Source of the DNA: Globisporangium splendens
Taxonomy: Eukaryota; Oomycota; Peronosporomycetes; Pythiales; Pythiaceae
Reading direction: 5' to 3'
Length of the DNA: 64,000 nt
Assembly: GCA_006386115.1 (NCBI GenBank)
Contig: VFIW01000056.1
Coordinates: 124,001-188,000 of the forward strand
This document shows positions 1 to 10,171 of this stretch, piece by piece. A program made the translations under genes and the position numbers. The notes below the pieces were generated by a model, which was given only the letters and a program-made list of their open reading frames with translations, was not told the DNA's origin and searched no databases. The stretch's first letter is position 1. The number at the start of each line of letters is the position of its first letter.

Positions 1-729
1 AGAAGGAGGCAGAAGACCGTGGAAGAGAAGCAACCCGCGCAGGTACAGTTCCCACGACAAAAGCCTGTGAGGCTTGAAGTCGCGAAGTATGGCGGAGGAG
101 ACAATGAGCCTCTCCTCCGATGGTTCGTCGAAATCGATGCCGCCATTCGCTCCGGGCAAATCTACGATCCGGAGCAACAGGTCGATTTCGCGATGTCCAA
201 GCTCGCTGGGAGAGCCAAGAGCTGGGCATTTGGTCGCCGAATGGCCGACCATGGTTGTTTCTCCACACTTTCGGTGTTTAAAGGCGACATCCGTGCCGCC
301 TTTGAACCACCAAAGTCGGAATTCCGTACTCGCACGGAATTTCTCGAAATCCGACAGGATAAACGCGATCTCCACGCGTATATCCAGCATGCTCGATACT
401 TGGTATCAAGTATCGTGTCTGAGCCAATCGACATGGCGACGCAAGTCGCCACGTTCATGAAAGGTTTGGTGGATGGTCCCGTCAAGACCTACCTATTCCG
501 GGAATACCCGGAAACGCTAGAGCAAGCAATCGCTCTGGCGCTTCAGGAAGACTTTAGCGCGAAGCAAGCACGGCTTCACGCGTTCCCCTACCGTGTCGCG
601 CAGTTCCGGCACGCGAGACCTCCTCCACGTTACAGTGGATCCGAACCAATGGGTCTCTCGTTGGTTCAAGCTTCGGCGGCTCCGAAGAGACCCGTCGACA
701 AGCGCAAGCTGCGGTGCCACCGCTGCTAG
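1..729 (+). pseudogene. Gypsy element A gag (5' partial, stop in zinc knuckle)
   Basis: Nucleocapsid/capsid precursor of a Ty3/gypsy retrotransposon. The frame is open to the left window edge, so the true start lies upstream. Residues of the Retrotrans_gag type (LRWFVEIDAAI, then KLAGRAKSWAFG, then EFLEIRQ) fill the middle. At the end the frame begins a CCHC knuckle: CHRC is followed at once by TAG (727-729), and the same frame then continues KLGHFQYEC. The stop therefore replaces the first of the four residues between the second Cys and the His of a C-X2-C-X4-H-X4-C knuckle. The readthrough frame closes again at TAG 850-852, and pol continues in the -1 frame. This could be programmed recoding, but the decay seen further along pol makes mutation more likely. 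Confidence 0.8.
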
Positions 730-3700
730 AAACTGGGGCACTTTCAATACGAGTGCCGAGCGGCGCAGCCCGCTCCCCGCGTCCGAGACACACATCGGAC
801 GACTTCTTCGCGTCCAACGCGCGAAGAATCAAAAAACGTCAACCAGCAGTAGACGCGGGGCGCTCTACTGGCGAATATGCGTCTGGTGTGATCGTGGTGC
901 ACGAGACGCAAGCCCCCAGCGTGCATGACGCGCGCTGCTGGATTACCACGACTGCGGAGGAGCCGAGAGATCGGCTCATCCAACTTGAGATAACCGTAGA
1001 GGGATTTACGACCCCTCTGCAGGCACTGCTAGACACGGGTGCATCGAACAACTTTGTTCGATCGCATGTCACCCGTGAGCTAGCGAAAGTAATTTCGGAG
1101 GAATCACGTTCCTCCGAGTCGAAGATCACCGTGCGGTTGGCAACAGGTGCCACCGTCACGACGGAGACACACGTGACACGACTCCGCGTCACGCATGGTG
1201 GACGCCAAATGGAAGGAGAATTTATTTGGCTGGATTTAGATGACAAGTTCGATGTCATCCTTGGAATGCCATGGCTGAAGAAGTATCAGCCGATCATCGA
1301 TTGGAATCAACAATCGATCAGTTACCCCGCTATGAAGCGGAACAAGGCTAACCGCCCGTCGGCGCGCAACGCGCTGTCGGTTAACGAACATGATGCAAGT
1401 GTGTGCGATGGCCCCCTTAGCACGATGCTCGATGGAGAAGCCACCCGAAAGTCTAAAGGACAGACTTCGGTTGCTCATCGCTCTGTACTGAAGAGCGATG
1501 ACGAAGGAAAGGTACCGCCAATGGAGACCTCTGATCAAGGCTCCTCGTGCGAAGTCATCAGTGTCATGGTCACTGATGAGGATGGATTTCATATTAATGA
1601 GATGGCGTTAGAAGACCCTCCGAAGGACGCTTCGGAAGTGGTAACGCTACCCGTCATGAGCCAGAAACGGCTCATGAAAGAACTGCATCGAGGCACCCTC
1701 GAGCAGATATGTTACATTGCTCCTCAGGAATCGAGCAATGCCGAGTCGGCAGTACAGAGACACCCACTCGGTGAATGTTTCCTTGCGTCGTCATCAGTGA
1801 TGGACACTGATGTGCTCGACGAGCCAACGAAGAAGGAACGATTTCAGGCTCAGGGATGGGAATCCCTGAAGGACAGTCCATTCTACGGACTGTTGAAGGA
1901 GTACGAAGACGTATTCCCAGAAGAAGTTCCCAGTCGTCTTCCGACAGACAAAGGAGTTCGGCATGAGATTGATCTCAAGCCGGGTACAAAGTACTGCGTC
2001 ACGAGGCAATGGCCACTGCCTCGAGAGCAAGTCAAGGTGATCGACGAGTTCTTTGAAGCTCATCGTAAAGCAAGACAAGTGCGCGAGTCGAATTCTCCGC
2101 ACTGCAGCCCCACCTTCTGTGTGAAAAAGGCCACAGGAGGTTGGAGGATCGTGCATGCGTTCAACAAGTTGAATGCGACAACAATCCCGGCGCAAACGCC
2201 GATACCTCGCAAAGATGTCATCGTTGACAGCATGCAAGGTAGTACTATCTTTAGTACGATCGATTTGAGAGATGGGTTCTATCAAATCTTGATGCGTGAA
2301 AAGGATATCCCTTTCACAGCAGTCAGCACCCCGAGCGGGATGCTGTGGGAGTGGCTCGTAATGCCACAGGGACTAACAAATGCTCCCGCCACGTCCAATA
2401 GATGCGTCACGCAACTATTACGTCCAGTGCGAGACTTCGCACCAAGCTATTTTGACGACGTGTTCATACACAGTCGTGCATCGGATGCTGCATCCGATGT
2501 GGAAGTGCACAGAGAGCACCTCCGACAGCTATTGGACTTGATGCGGAAGTACAAGCTGTACGCCAACATACAAAAGTGTATGTTTGGTGTTGATGAGATC
2601 CCCGTTCTCGGTTGCTTTGTCGGCAAGAACGGAGTGCGTCCAGATCCCGAAAAGATCAAGGCGATCAACGACTGGCCCGTCCCAACAAGCCAAAAGGATC
2701 TTCGCAAGTTCCTCGGTCTTGCGACGTATCTCCATAAGTACTCGCAGAACTATGCGGATATCATCCGACCTCTTTCATCATTACTGAAGAAAGACGTCGA
2801 CTGGAAGTGGTCCGACGAATGCCAAGATGCATTCGTCAAGGTGAAAAGCAGTCTCATGGAGGCTCCGGTTCTCGCGATCGCCGATCACGAGCGACCATTC
2901 TATGTGGTCTGTGATGCATCCGACTTTGCGATCGGATGCGCGCTCATGCAGTGCGACGATGCAGATCGAGAACGCGTGATCTGCTATCAGTCGCGTCAGC
3001 TGAAGCCAGCTGAGCGCAATTGCCCGGTTCATGACAAGGAGTTGCTTGCCATGAAGTACGCTCTTACGAAGTTCAGAGTGTATTTGCTCGGAAGTAAACG
3101 GTTCACCGTTTACACTGACCACGCTTCGCTGCTCACTGCAGTGAAGTCGCCACATCTGTCGCAAAGAATGGCCCGATGGCTTTCTTTCTTTGCGGAGTAC
3201 GAGTTTGACGTCGAGTACAAAACCGGACGGTTCAACGTGATCGCGGATGCATTATCACGTCGCCCAGACTTTGAGTCGAAAGCAAACGACTCAAAGGAAG
3301 ACCGTGTGATGGCAATCACACGGGAAAGCACGCCGACATCGTCGCTCCTTGACGATATCAAAAGAGCGTATGCGACAGATAGTAACACCTGTCGACTTGT
3401 TGCCCACTTGTCAGACCCGTCTGATAAGTCGCTCAAGGCGTTGGATCCGGCTCAACGCGCTCGTCTACATCGTTACGAGATGCGCAACGATGTTCTCTAC
3501 TACCGTGTAGATGACAGCGACGAGCCACGCGCTGTCGTTCCAAACGATAGTGACCTTCGCAATCGTGTGCTCTTCGAGTACCACGATGCGCCTTTCCGCG
3601 GCCATCCAGGACGCGAGAAAACGTATCTCGCGCTTTCCCGCGACTTCTATTGGTCACACCAATACAAGTGGGTCCACAAATACGTACGCGCATGCGAGGT

Positions 3701-4541
3701 TTGCCAGCGCGTCAAGCCAGCACCGGTGACCAACGCACCGCTGCGATCTCTGCCAGTCCCGACGGACTGTTGGAAGTCAGTCTCGGTGGACTTCATCTTC
3801 GGTCTTCCTGCTGACTCCAGCAAGAAGACTGGGATCCTCGTTATCGTGGATCGCTTCGGCAAGATGATCCATCTCAGCGCTGTCCCTGCTAGCGTCACCG
3901 CAAAGCAGACGGCGTAGATATTCCTGGATTCTGTGTTTAGGTTACACGGAATGCCCACTGAAATCGTGTCGGACCGAGATCCACGATTCACAGCTGCCTT
4001 CTGGCAAGGACTCTTTCGACTCTTGGGTACTCAGCTCAAGATGTCGACAGCTGATCATCCGCAGACAGATGGTCAGACCGAGCGTGTAAACCGCACGCTC
4101 GAGGACATTCTGCGCAGCTATGCGCATTCATTCACTCACTGGAGTGAATGTCTCCCTCTCGCAGAGTTTGCAATCAACAACTCTGTGCATGTCTCAACCG
4201 GGCACACGCCATTCTACGTGAACACCCTCAGGCACCCACGTGTTCCGTCCATCCTCGGTGGGATGTCCCCTCCGTCGGTGGCATCTCCCTTGAGTGGGGG
4301 AGGAGTCCGCGAAGCAGCTGCTTCGGAACAAGCGAAGAGCGCGGAGATCTCGCACCATCATGGGCAGGCAACTGCTCATGCGGCGATCGTCGACAAAGAC
4401 ATCGCGCTTGACCAACATTGTTGCATGAGGTCTCCGCGGCAAGCCATTCATCCGCTCGTCCGCCGATTCAATTCGTGTGCCGTGTACAAGCAGTTTATTG
4501 GTCAGAAGACAAGCGGACAAGATGTCCCGCTTTTCATATAA
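714..4541 (+). pseudogene. Gypsy element A pol (protease-RT-RNase H-integrase), interrupted
   Basis: Pol polyprotein of a chromovirus-like Ty3/gypsy element. From the first codon of the open frame, domains in order are: aspartic protease (LLDTGASNNFV, about residue 107), reverse transcriptase (FCVKKATGGWRIV; catalytic YFDD at about residues 579-582), RNase H (VVCDASDFAIG, YTDHASL) and integrase with an H-H-C-C finger (CEVCQRVK). In-frame TAG 3915-3917 cuts the integrase core between its first Asp region (VDFIFGLP) and the second (VSDRDPRF). The same frame then reopens through QTDGQTERVNRTLED to about 4250, where homology to element C pol is lost by frameshift. A direct copy of this region would not give a full integrase. 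The element's 5' LTR is outside the window and its 3' LTR is 4937-5584. Confidence 0.9.
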
Positions 4542-4936
4542 TCACGAACGATGTCTTCAACGGAAATTCGGTTTTGTTTTATATCCTCCCGCTGTCCTTG
4601 CCTACAACCCCCTAGCTACCCGCTTGCTCTCCCTGCCTGTGTCTTATATTCTTTCTTCAGTGCCCCTCCCATTTTCTGTTCTCTCCGTCTGTCCAAATAT
4701 ACCTTTGCTGTGCCCTTTCATGGTCCCGATGCGCCAAAGGATTTGGGTACAGCATACACTGTGAGAGAACATGCATGTCCGTCAGCGTGCGCACAACAAA
4801 AAAAAAGCCGTCACACCCGACGTTCTACGTCGGGCGTCTCGGAGCGTATCATCGGTGATCCGCGTCGCCTATGGTGTGTGTCGGTCTCCGTGCAGATGCG
4901 GGAGTCGTCGTGTCAGGGCGGGGGTGGGGCACACAC
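4542..4936 (+). other. Decayed 3' end of element A pol
   Basis: No continuous frame remains. Scattered pieces in different frames match the GPY/F module seen intact in element C: a GPF-like piece followed by LGTAYTV near 4715-4765, and TFYVGR-like codons near 4820-4840. The stretch just before the LTR is G-rich (about 4912-4930) and is the likely polypurine tract. No chromodomain is recognisable. I see no other gene here. Confidence 0.6.
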
Positions 4937-5071
4937 ACATGGGCCATAATCAGCCATTACATGAAGGTGGATCTGTTCCCAGATCTAGTGTGGCACACAC
5001 CACCTTCAGCGTGCATTGCGGAGACACAAATAACAAAGGGATTACGGTAATACAGTCCCCACATGCACGTG

Positions 5072-5092
5072 TGACGTCATTCGATGACGTCA
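5072..5092 (+). promoter_or_regulatory. Twin TGACGTCA (CRE-type) sites in U3 of LTR A
   Basis: Two perfect palindromic TGACGTCA octamers start at 5072 and 5085, 13 bp apart. The octamer is the established CREB/ATF-type bZIP binding site in eukaryotes. The same pair with the same 13-bp spacing occurs in LTR C (39011 and 39024). In the reversed LTR A it is 35696 plus a one-mismatch copy at 35709. Conservation in otherwise diverged LTRs suggests an enhancer. Confidence 0.55.
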
Positions 5093-5103
5093 TGAGTGTT
5101 CTC

Positions 5104-5175
5104 TGTACTAATCAGTGCAGAATGTTGTTCTCATGTACTAATCAATATAGAGCGATAACATCCATGTACTAATCA
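5104..5175 (+). repeat. Three TGTACTAATCA direct repeats in LTR A
   Basis: TGTACTAATCA occurs at 5104-5114, 5134-5144 and 5165-5175, with a period of 30-31 bp (about three helical turns). Two good copies and one degenerate copy are present in the reversed LTR at 35201-35853, and none in LTR C. This is probably a U3 enhancer-like repeat; its function is inferred only. Confidence 0.5.
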
Positions 5176-5347
5176 AGTACTGAGTGATGGTTCCTGCTTG
5201 GGAAACTGGACTGGCGACGAGACCGACGTGTGTCTGCCGCCTGAAGTGAGTGGTGCGAGCCAATCACTTTGCAGGTATTTTATACAAGACTTGAAGTTCA
5301 AGCTTCTAGAAGATCCCGTAGGTTCAACCTCAGTGTACCCAAGGTTT

Positions 5348-5354
5348 TATATAT
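5348..5354 (+). promoter_or_regulatory. TATA box of LTR A
   Basis: TATATAT lies in a block (AACCTCAGTGTACCCAAGGTTTTATATATC) conserved almost unchanged at 39283-39289 in LTR C and in the reversed LTR A. It is the best candidate core promoter of these LTRs. Confidence 0.5.
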
Positions 5355-5487
5355 CAGATTCATAGGTTTTTTATTGTGTATTTTAGTTTTTATAGTATAA
5401 AACCTCTAGGAGCCCTTGGGGTTCGTTAGCAAGTAGCGACAGGAACCATAACCATTTTAATTCAGTTGCAAATTTTCCTCCAAGCCC

Positions 5488-7155
5488 TCAAGTCTTCTTC
5501 CTCCCTCCAAGTCGGGAGACGCTTCCTCTGGCACAAGCGTGTGTGCCGTGTTTGAGGGACTGTTGTGAACAGCGCCCTCTTACACTCTTCAGGAGACCGT
5601 GGTCGCGAAGGATCCCAAGCACAAGCTTGTGATCAGCCTCGAGCCTCGAAAGCCGTCCCTCGAGCCGCTCGTGCTTCGCGATCATCTCGCTTAGCTCGGC
5701 CCGAAGTCGGAAAACCTCGTTCTCCCGCTCAGCGTACTTCAGCCGATCAAGAAGACGCTGATCACTCTGAGGATGCACCTCAGAGTCACGAGCAGGTCTT
5801 CCCTCCTCCAGCTCCTCCGTTGCGAGACTCCGAGGGGAACCAACGCTGGATCGTGGAGAAGATACTTGCTCATCGCGATCGATCGTCGCGAGGGAAGAAG
5901 GAGCGCGTCTATCGCGTTCGTTGGCTTGGTTACCCACCAGATCGAGATACCTGGGAACCGGCCGCGATGCTCCAAGCCGATGTTCCTGGCTTGGTGCAGC
6001 AGTACGAGAGTCGACGCTAATCGACTCTCGCTTCCACAACTCACGGATCCGATCTTGCAATCCGTGAGGAAGCATCACGCCGTTGTAACCACGAAGGTGC
6101 TCCTCAGTCAACTGAGGATCATCGCTGGTGCAGATGCGGCAGCCCCTCGGTGTGGTCTTGACTCCACACGGAACCCCAAGATCCACGCATTCCTCGTGGA
6201 TCGCCAACAACTTTCCAACGGCATTGTGCCGGAGGAACTTATCCCGATTATCTCGCAATCGAGAGATACACTTCGCAGCGTCTTCGTTGAAATTCACAAC
6301 GAAGGCACCCCACGCTTGCGAAAGGAACAGCGCTTGTTTCTCAGCGCTGTGAGACTTCTTTGACTTCGATCGACCATCGAAGTACCGCACCGAATGGAAA
6401 AGGTCGATGTAAAACTCCTCGCGCGCCTTGGGATGGAAGTTCTGTCGAAGGACGAAGTCATCATCCTTGATGGTACTAACATCATACAGCGCGTGAGTGC
6501 CCGCACGCTGGGTGCTACGATGTGCACGAACCCAATTGGGTTTGGGCGCCCATAAGTGACTCCAGCTAGAAGGGACGAAATCCATCCCTTCAGAAGGACC
6601 CGTCACCGGATCCTTCTCCTCCGCCGGAAAGGCAAGATAGCGTGGCAACTCGCTATTTCCCGGTGACGCAGTAACCTGCGCATCAGATTCGGATTCCACA
6701 TCGAAGAGCAAGTCCTCGAGTGGATCGACAGCTTCCAGTTCACAATTGGACGCGTCCAGCGAGAGAAGGATATTTCTCGCTACATTCACCAGGTCGGGAT
6801 CAGCTGACGCTAATCCTTCCCGACCGAGATTTTCCATCGTGTTGGCAGATGCCGCGCTTTCCGACGCTCCGACGTCGGAAATGGCAACCGCCACGGTGGA
6901 TCCGCTCGTTTCTCCGTGAGGAGATCCCTCCTCACGACGTTTCTTCCGCGTAGGCTCATTCAAGAGGGCCGCGGACGACGAACGTTTCGCTTCGTTTCGT
7001 TTGAGATTCGAACGGTCAACGGAAGAAGACTCGACTTCTTCCTCCCGATCGTCACGCACGACATTCGTCGTGGTGCTACTCATTGGAGTGTTGCAAGGAG
7101 TCACCTCCTCGCTACTCGACTCGTAGTCAACAGCATCGCTGTCGATAGAAGACAT
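5488..7155 (-). CDS. Antisense ORF of gypsy element B (LYD-motif/coiled-coil protein)
   Basis: A long minus-strand frame starts at ATG 7153-7155, 200 bp inside the 3' LTR, and reads back over the end of pol. Codons below 5585 come from LTR A, so the native C-terminus is lost. Seen in order: an acidic Ser-rich N-terminus; basic clusters (NLKRNEAKR, TRKKRREEG) that could be nuclear signals; an acidic middle; ALYDVSTIKDDDF followed by FYIDLFHSVRYF; a Cys-bearing patch (CGVKTTPRGCRICTSDD); a disordered Ser/Arg stretch opposite the chromodomain; and a heptad-like coiled coil (LKYAERENEVFRLRAEL, then LEGRLSRLEADH) opposite the pol linker. The LYD and FY..LF motifs recur in the antisense ORF of element C (37755-38804). 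Function is unknown. A chance open frame is the alternative, but motif conservation argues against it. Confidence 0.6.
   Translation of the reverse strand: MSSIDSDAVDYESSSEEVTPCNTPMSSTTTNVVRDDREEEVESSSVDRSNLKRNEAKRSSSAALLNEPTRKKRREEGSPHGETSGSTVAVAISDVGASESAASANTMENLGREGLASADPDLVNVARNILLSLDASNCELEAVDPLEDLLFDVESESDAQVTASPGNSELPRYLAFPAEEKDPVTGPSEGMDFVPSSWSHLWAPKPNWVRAHRSTQRAGTHALYDVSTIKDDDFVLRQNFHPKAREEFYIDLFHSVRYFDGRSKSKKSHSAEKQALFLSQAWGAFVVNFNEDAAKCISRLRDNRDKFLRHNAVGKLLAIHEECVDLGVPCGVKTTPRGCRICTSDDPQLTEEHLRGYNGVMLPHGLQDRIRELWKRESISVDSRTAAPSQEHRLGASRPVPRYLDLVGNQANERDRRAPSSLATIDRDEQVSSPRSSVGSPRSLATEELEEGRPARDSEVHPQSDQRLLDRLKYAERENEVFRLRAELSEMIAKHERLEGRLSRLEADHKLVLGILRDHGLLKSVRGRCSQQSLKHGTHACARGSVSRLGGRKKT
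5585..6020 (+). pseudogene. Gypsy element B: C-terminal end of pol with chromodomain
   Basis: This is the 3' end of pol of a second chromovirus. The upstream part is cut off exactly at the end of LTR A. The frame is open from the LTR to TAA 6018-6020. About 80 residues of Ser/Arg/Pro-rich linker lead into a chromodomain at about 5841-6017 (NQRWIVEKILAHRD, then VYRVRWLGYP, then DTWEPAAML), with the aromatic and Trp positions expected for integrase-linked chromodomains. Such domains direct integration to chromatin marks. The whole segment is overlapped on the opposite strand by the antisense ORF 5488-7155. Element A, with LTR 4937-5584, probably inserted into pol of this element, so the rest of B should lie left of the window. 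Confidence 0.8.
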
Positions 7156-7340
7156 TTGTACGAGGTTCACCTCGCACAGCTTGCGGCGTCTGGAAAGCTC
7201 TCTGTTGGGCACGGCGCACACTGAGAACTGAGCCCGCAAGACTCAGTGCTCTGCCTTCTGTGACCAGTTCCTCCGAACACGGAAGAACACCAAAGAACAC
7301 AAGATGGATTGGTCGCGCGCGTTTCTACGTGACCAATCGC

Positions 7341-7355
7341 TTTACGGGGGGATGA
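7341..7355 (+). other. Polypurine tract of element B
   Basis: TTTACGGGGGGATGA lies directly before the LTR start TGTAATGGGG. The matching place in element C reads AAGGGAGGGATGA. This is the expected site of plus-strand priming. The 185 bp between it and the antisense ATG at 7155 carries nothing else recognisable. Confidence 0.6.
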
Positions 7356-7742
7356 TGTAATGGGGCCACCCATTACATGGGTTCCCGGGTCAGGAGAGTG
7401 TGGGTTTTCTCCCACATGGGTTTTATCACCTCTTCCGAACCCACCCACGACGTACAGTTGGAGACACATTAATATGTGTCACTCATGAACACTGTACATA
7501 GCCATTTGCATATTAGCCAATAAGACTAAGCCGTTAAGATTTAATCCCATTGGATGATAGTCGGACTGGACATCCGATTATCTACCAATGAGAGACACCG
7601 TAGGTTTCAGTCACTACGATTGCATGTTAGCAATTTAACGTTTTAATTCACTTCTCAATTTGCACGGTAACGCGCAAAGCTCCCTTCCTTTCACCTGCGC
7701 TTCCTCAACGCACGTGTACGCCGTGTAACGAGTCCCGTTACA
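7356..7742 (+). repeat. 3' LTR of gypsy element B (387 bp)
   Basis: It begins TGTAATGGGGCCACCCATTACA (a terminal stem) and ends CCCGTTACA. It shares the terminal TGTAATGG...CCATTACA palindrome with LTRs A and C but little internal sequence, so it is a separate family. It abuts truncated copia copy 1 at 7743, which shows that element B inserted into the copia array. Confidence 0.8.
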
Positions 7743-10167
7743 TCGACCATGTTGGCACATGCGCGCCACCACTCCACGGGCGATGTGCGTTGGCGAGTCG
7801 ACCGACGAGTTTGCTCATTCGTGTCAATGTCGTCTTCGGCGGACGATGCATCGGTGGTGTGCTCGCTGTTGCTTGGGAATTCTGCGGACTCGGAGGCACC
7901 AGATCTGCGCTTGCCTGTGTATTTGAACGCTGATAGAGGGCGGCTGCCATCGATGTCGATGTCTTCCAGTTGGCTCAGGATGTCGGTCATGTCGTGGCTG
8001 TCGTTCAAGAGGGTTCCACCAATGACTGTTTCATCGAAGTTGACATCGCGACTGATGATCACTTTTCCCCCCTCGATGTCATATACACGATAAGCCTTGG
8101 AGCTTTCCTCGTATCCCATGAAGAGACCTGGCCGTGCCTTTGGATCCCACTTGAGACGCTTCTCTTTTCGAGCCAGCACATACGCCAAGCACCCGAACAC
8201 ACACATCTGCTTCACACTTGGCTTTGCTTTGTAGACGATCTCGTACGGAGTCTTGGTGTCAGACCTGGGTGACGGAAGGCGGTTCTTGATGTAAATTGCC
8301 GTCATTGCCGCTTCAGCCCAGAATGACTTGTCCAGACGAGCGTGGTGGAGCATGCTGCGACCGGTCGTCACAATACTTCGAATTGCACGTTCTGCAGTGC
8401 CGTTTGTTTGGTGTGCATATGGCACGGCCACTTGCTGTTCAATGCCACGGTCGGCATAAAACTGCTTGGTCGAGCTGGTTGCAAACTCTTTCGCTCCGTC
8501 GTGGCGCACAAACTTGACTTGTTTTCCAAACTGGTTGCCGACTTGCACGATGAACGTCCTGAACAGGGCTTCGCTTTCAGACTTGTTTTGAATACAGAAT
8601 CCTTTCATTGATCCGCTGGCTTCGTCCACGATCAGCAGTAGGTATTTGCTCCCGCCGATGCTTTCGACTCCCATCGGACCGCAGATGTCAAAGTGGATCA
8701 GTTCAAACGTCCCGTAGGTGTGCTTTTCTTCATTCGACTTGAATGGCTTTTGAGCCATTTTTCCTTGCTGACATCCACGGCAGGTTGACAAATCATGCGT
8801 GGTCGGGGTGAACTCAGCGTCCTTCACCATCGCTTTATCGGCCAACTGGCGCAGCATATTGGGGGATGCATGGCCCATTCGCTCGTGAAAAGTCGACACG
8901 GATTTCGCACGGACAGCTACCATCGCAGACTTCGACACTTCACTTGGCACCACTCGCAGCCAATACAGACCGTCTGCGAAATCCGCAGTCGCGACCACTT
9001 TGCTTGAGTTCTTTGTCAAGACGTTCATACTCGGACCATCGATCACAACTTGAAACTTGTTCGATTTGTTTATCTGGGGAATCGACAGCAAGTTCTTCCC
9101 CACACTTGGCACGTACAGCACGTTGACAACCTTCAGATCACGAATCTCACCATTCGGTAAGGCGACGCGCTCATTCACAGTGCCGACGTCAAGGATCTTG
9201 GACTTGTTGCCATTCGCGACGACCAAACCACCATAGTCGCCTTCATCCAATTCACAAAACTTGGACTTGTCGTTGCAGATGTGGTGCGTCGCCCCACTCT
9301 TGATCGCTCACATTCCTCGCAAACTTTCTCTCGTGGAAGAAACACCACATTCCATTGACACGACAAACGTAAGTGGCGCTTCGTCGTCGCCGTAGTAGTC
9401 ACGCTCGACGTAGTTAGCACGCTTGCCACCATTGCGAATCGGTTTGCGTCCGCCTCGCTTGTTCTTGCTCCAGCAACGGTTAACCGAGTGACCGACTTTG
9501 CCGCAGAACGAGCAGACGCGAGGCTCATTCTCAGCATTAAATGCCTTCGCATGGTCTTCAGTCTTCACAGTCTTCCTTTCGCCCTGGCGCTTCACATGCT
9601 CATTTGTAAGCACCTTGATCCCCTCTTGGGTCTTCAATTCCGCATTGCTCATTTCGATATGAAGAACCACATTTTCGTAGCTCTTTGACAAACTTCGAAG
9701 CAAGCAAACCGCGACGTCTTCGTCTTCCATCTTCGCGCCGATACTCACAAGCTTGGTGCGGATGTTGAGGACTTCATTGCAGTGATGCAATACATTTTCG
9801 CCTTCCTTCATCTCGATGTCAAACAGCTGGCGCTTGAGACAAACGCGTCCGGTCTTCTGGGAACCTTGGTACAACCCGCGCAGACGACACCATGCCACCC
9901 AAGCTTCTTCGCAGTCATCGACGACGTGGTGATACTCCGCATCGACATGCAGGAGCAGCAAACCAAACGCAACGTCGTTGGTACGAATGTATTCATCCTT
10001 GATGCGAGTGTCCGTGAACGCTGGCGTGTCCTGGCGGTTGACGACGTCCCACACAGACTTAGGAACACACCACGCATGTAGCGTGCCCACGTAGCGTAGT
10101 TGTCGCCGTTGAACTTGTCGATGATGGTCTTGGTCTTGCTGGACATGTTGCTTGCAGTTGGGCTCAT
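7743..10167 (-). pseudogene. Copia unit 1 gag-pol, old truncated copy
   Basis: This is the N-terminal two-thirds of a copia polyprotein: gag, CCHC knuckle, protease, integrase. The RT and RNase H part is missing because element B's LTR cuts the frame just after the NMVD residues. Defects seen: a 4-bp deletion near 10060 shifts the N-terminal frame; TGA at 9305-9307 replaces the Trp of the WAIDSG protease motif; two codons later the catalytic Asp is Lys (DSG to KSG). Downstream of the stop the same frame stays open to 7743 through the integrase ([24 protein letters not shown]). Many substitutions separate it from units 2-7, so it is the oldest member. Confidence 0.88.
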
Positions 10168-10171
10168 AACC

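Larger units (their letters stand above)
4937..5584 (+). repeat. LTR of gypsy family A (3' LTR of element A)
   Basis: The boundaries come from alignment with the reverse-orientation copy at 35201-35853 and the related LTR at 38881-39490. The 3' end is ...CTCTTACA. The first bases (canonical TGTAATGGGC) are degraded here to CATGGGC. Internal landmarks shared with the other copies are a GAAGGTGG/CCACCTTC stem, a pair of TGACGTCA sites, TGTACTAATCA repeats, a TATATAT box and a conserved segment AAAACCTCTAGGAG downstream of the TATA box. Confidence 0.85.

Noticed and set aside
5565..5584. Apparent start of the element B chromodomain frame within LTR A
   Set aside because: The codons before 5585 belong to the LTR; the frame is a chance join of LTR and truncated pol.
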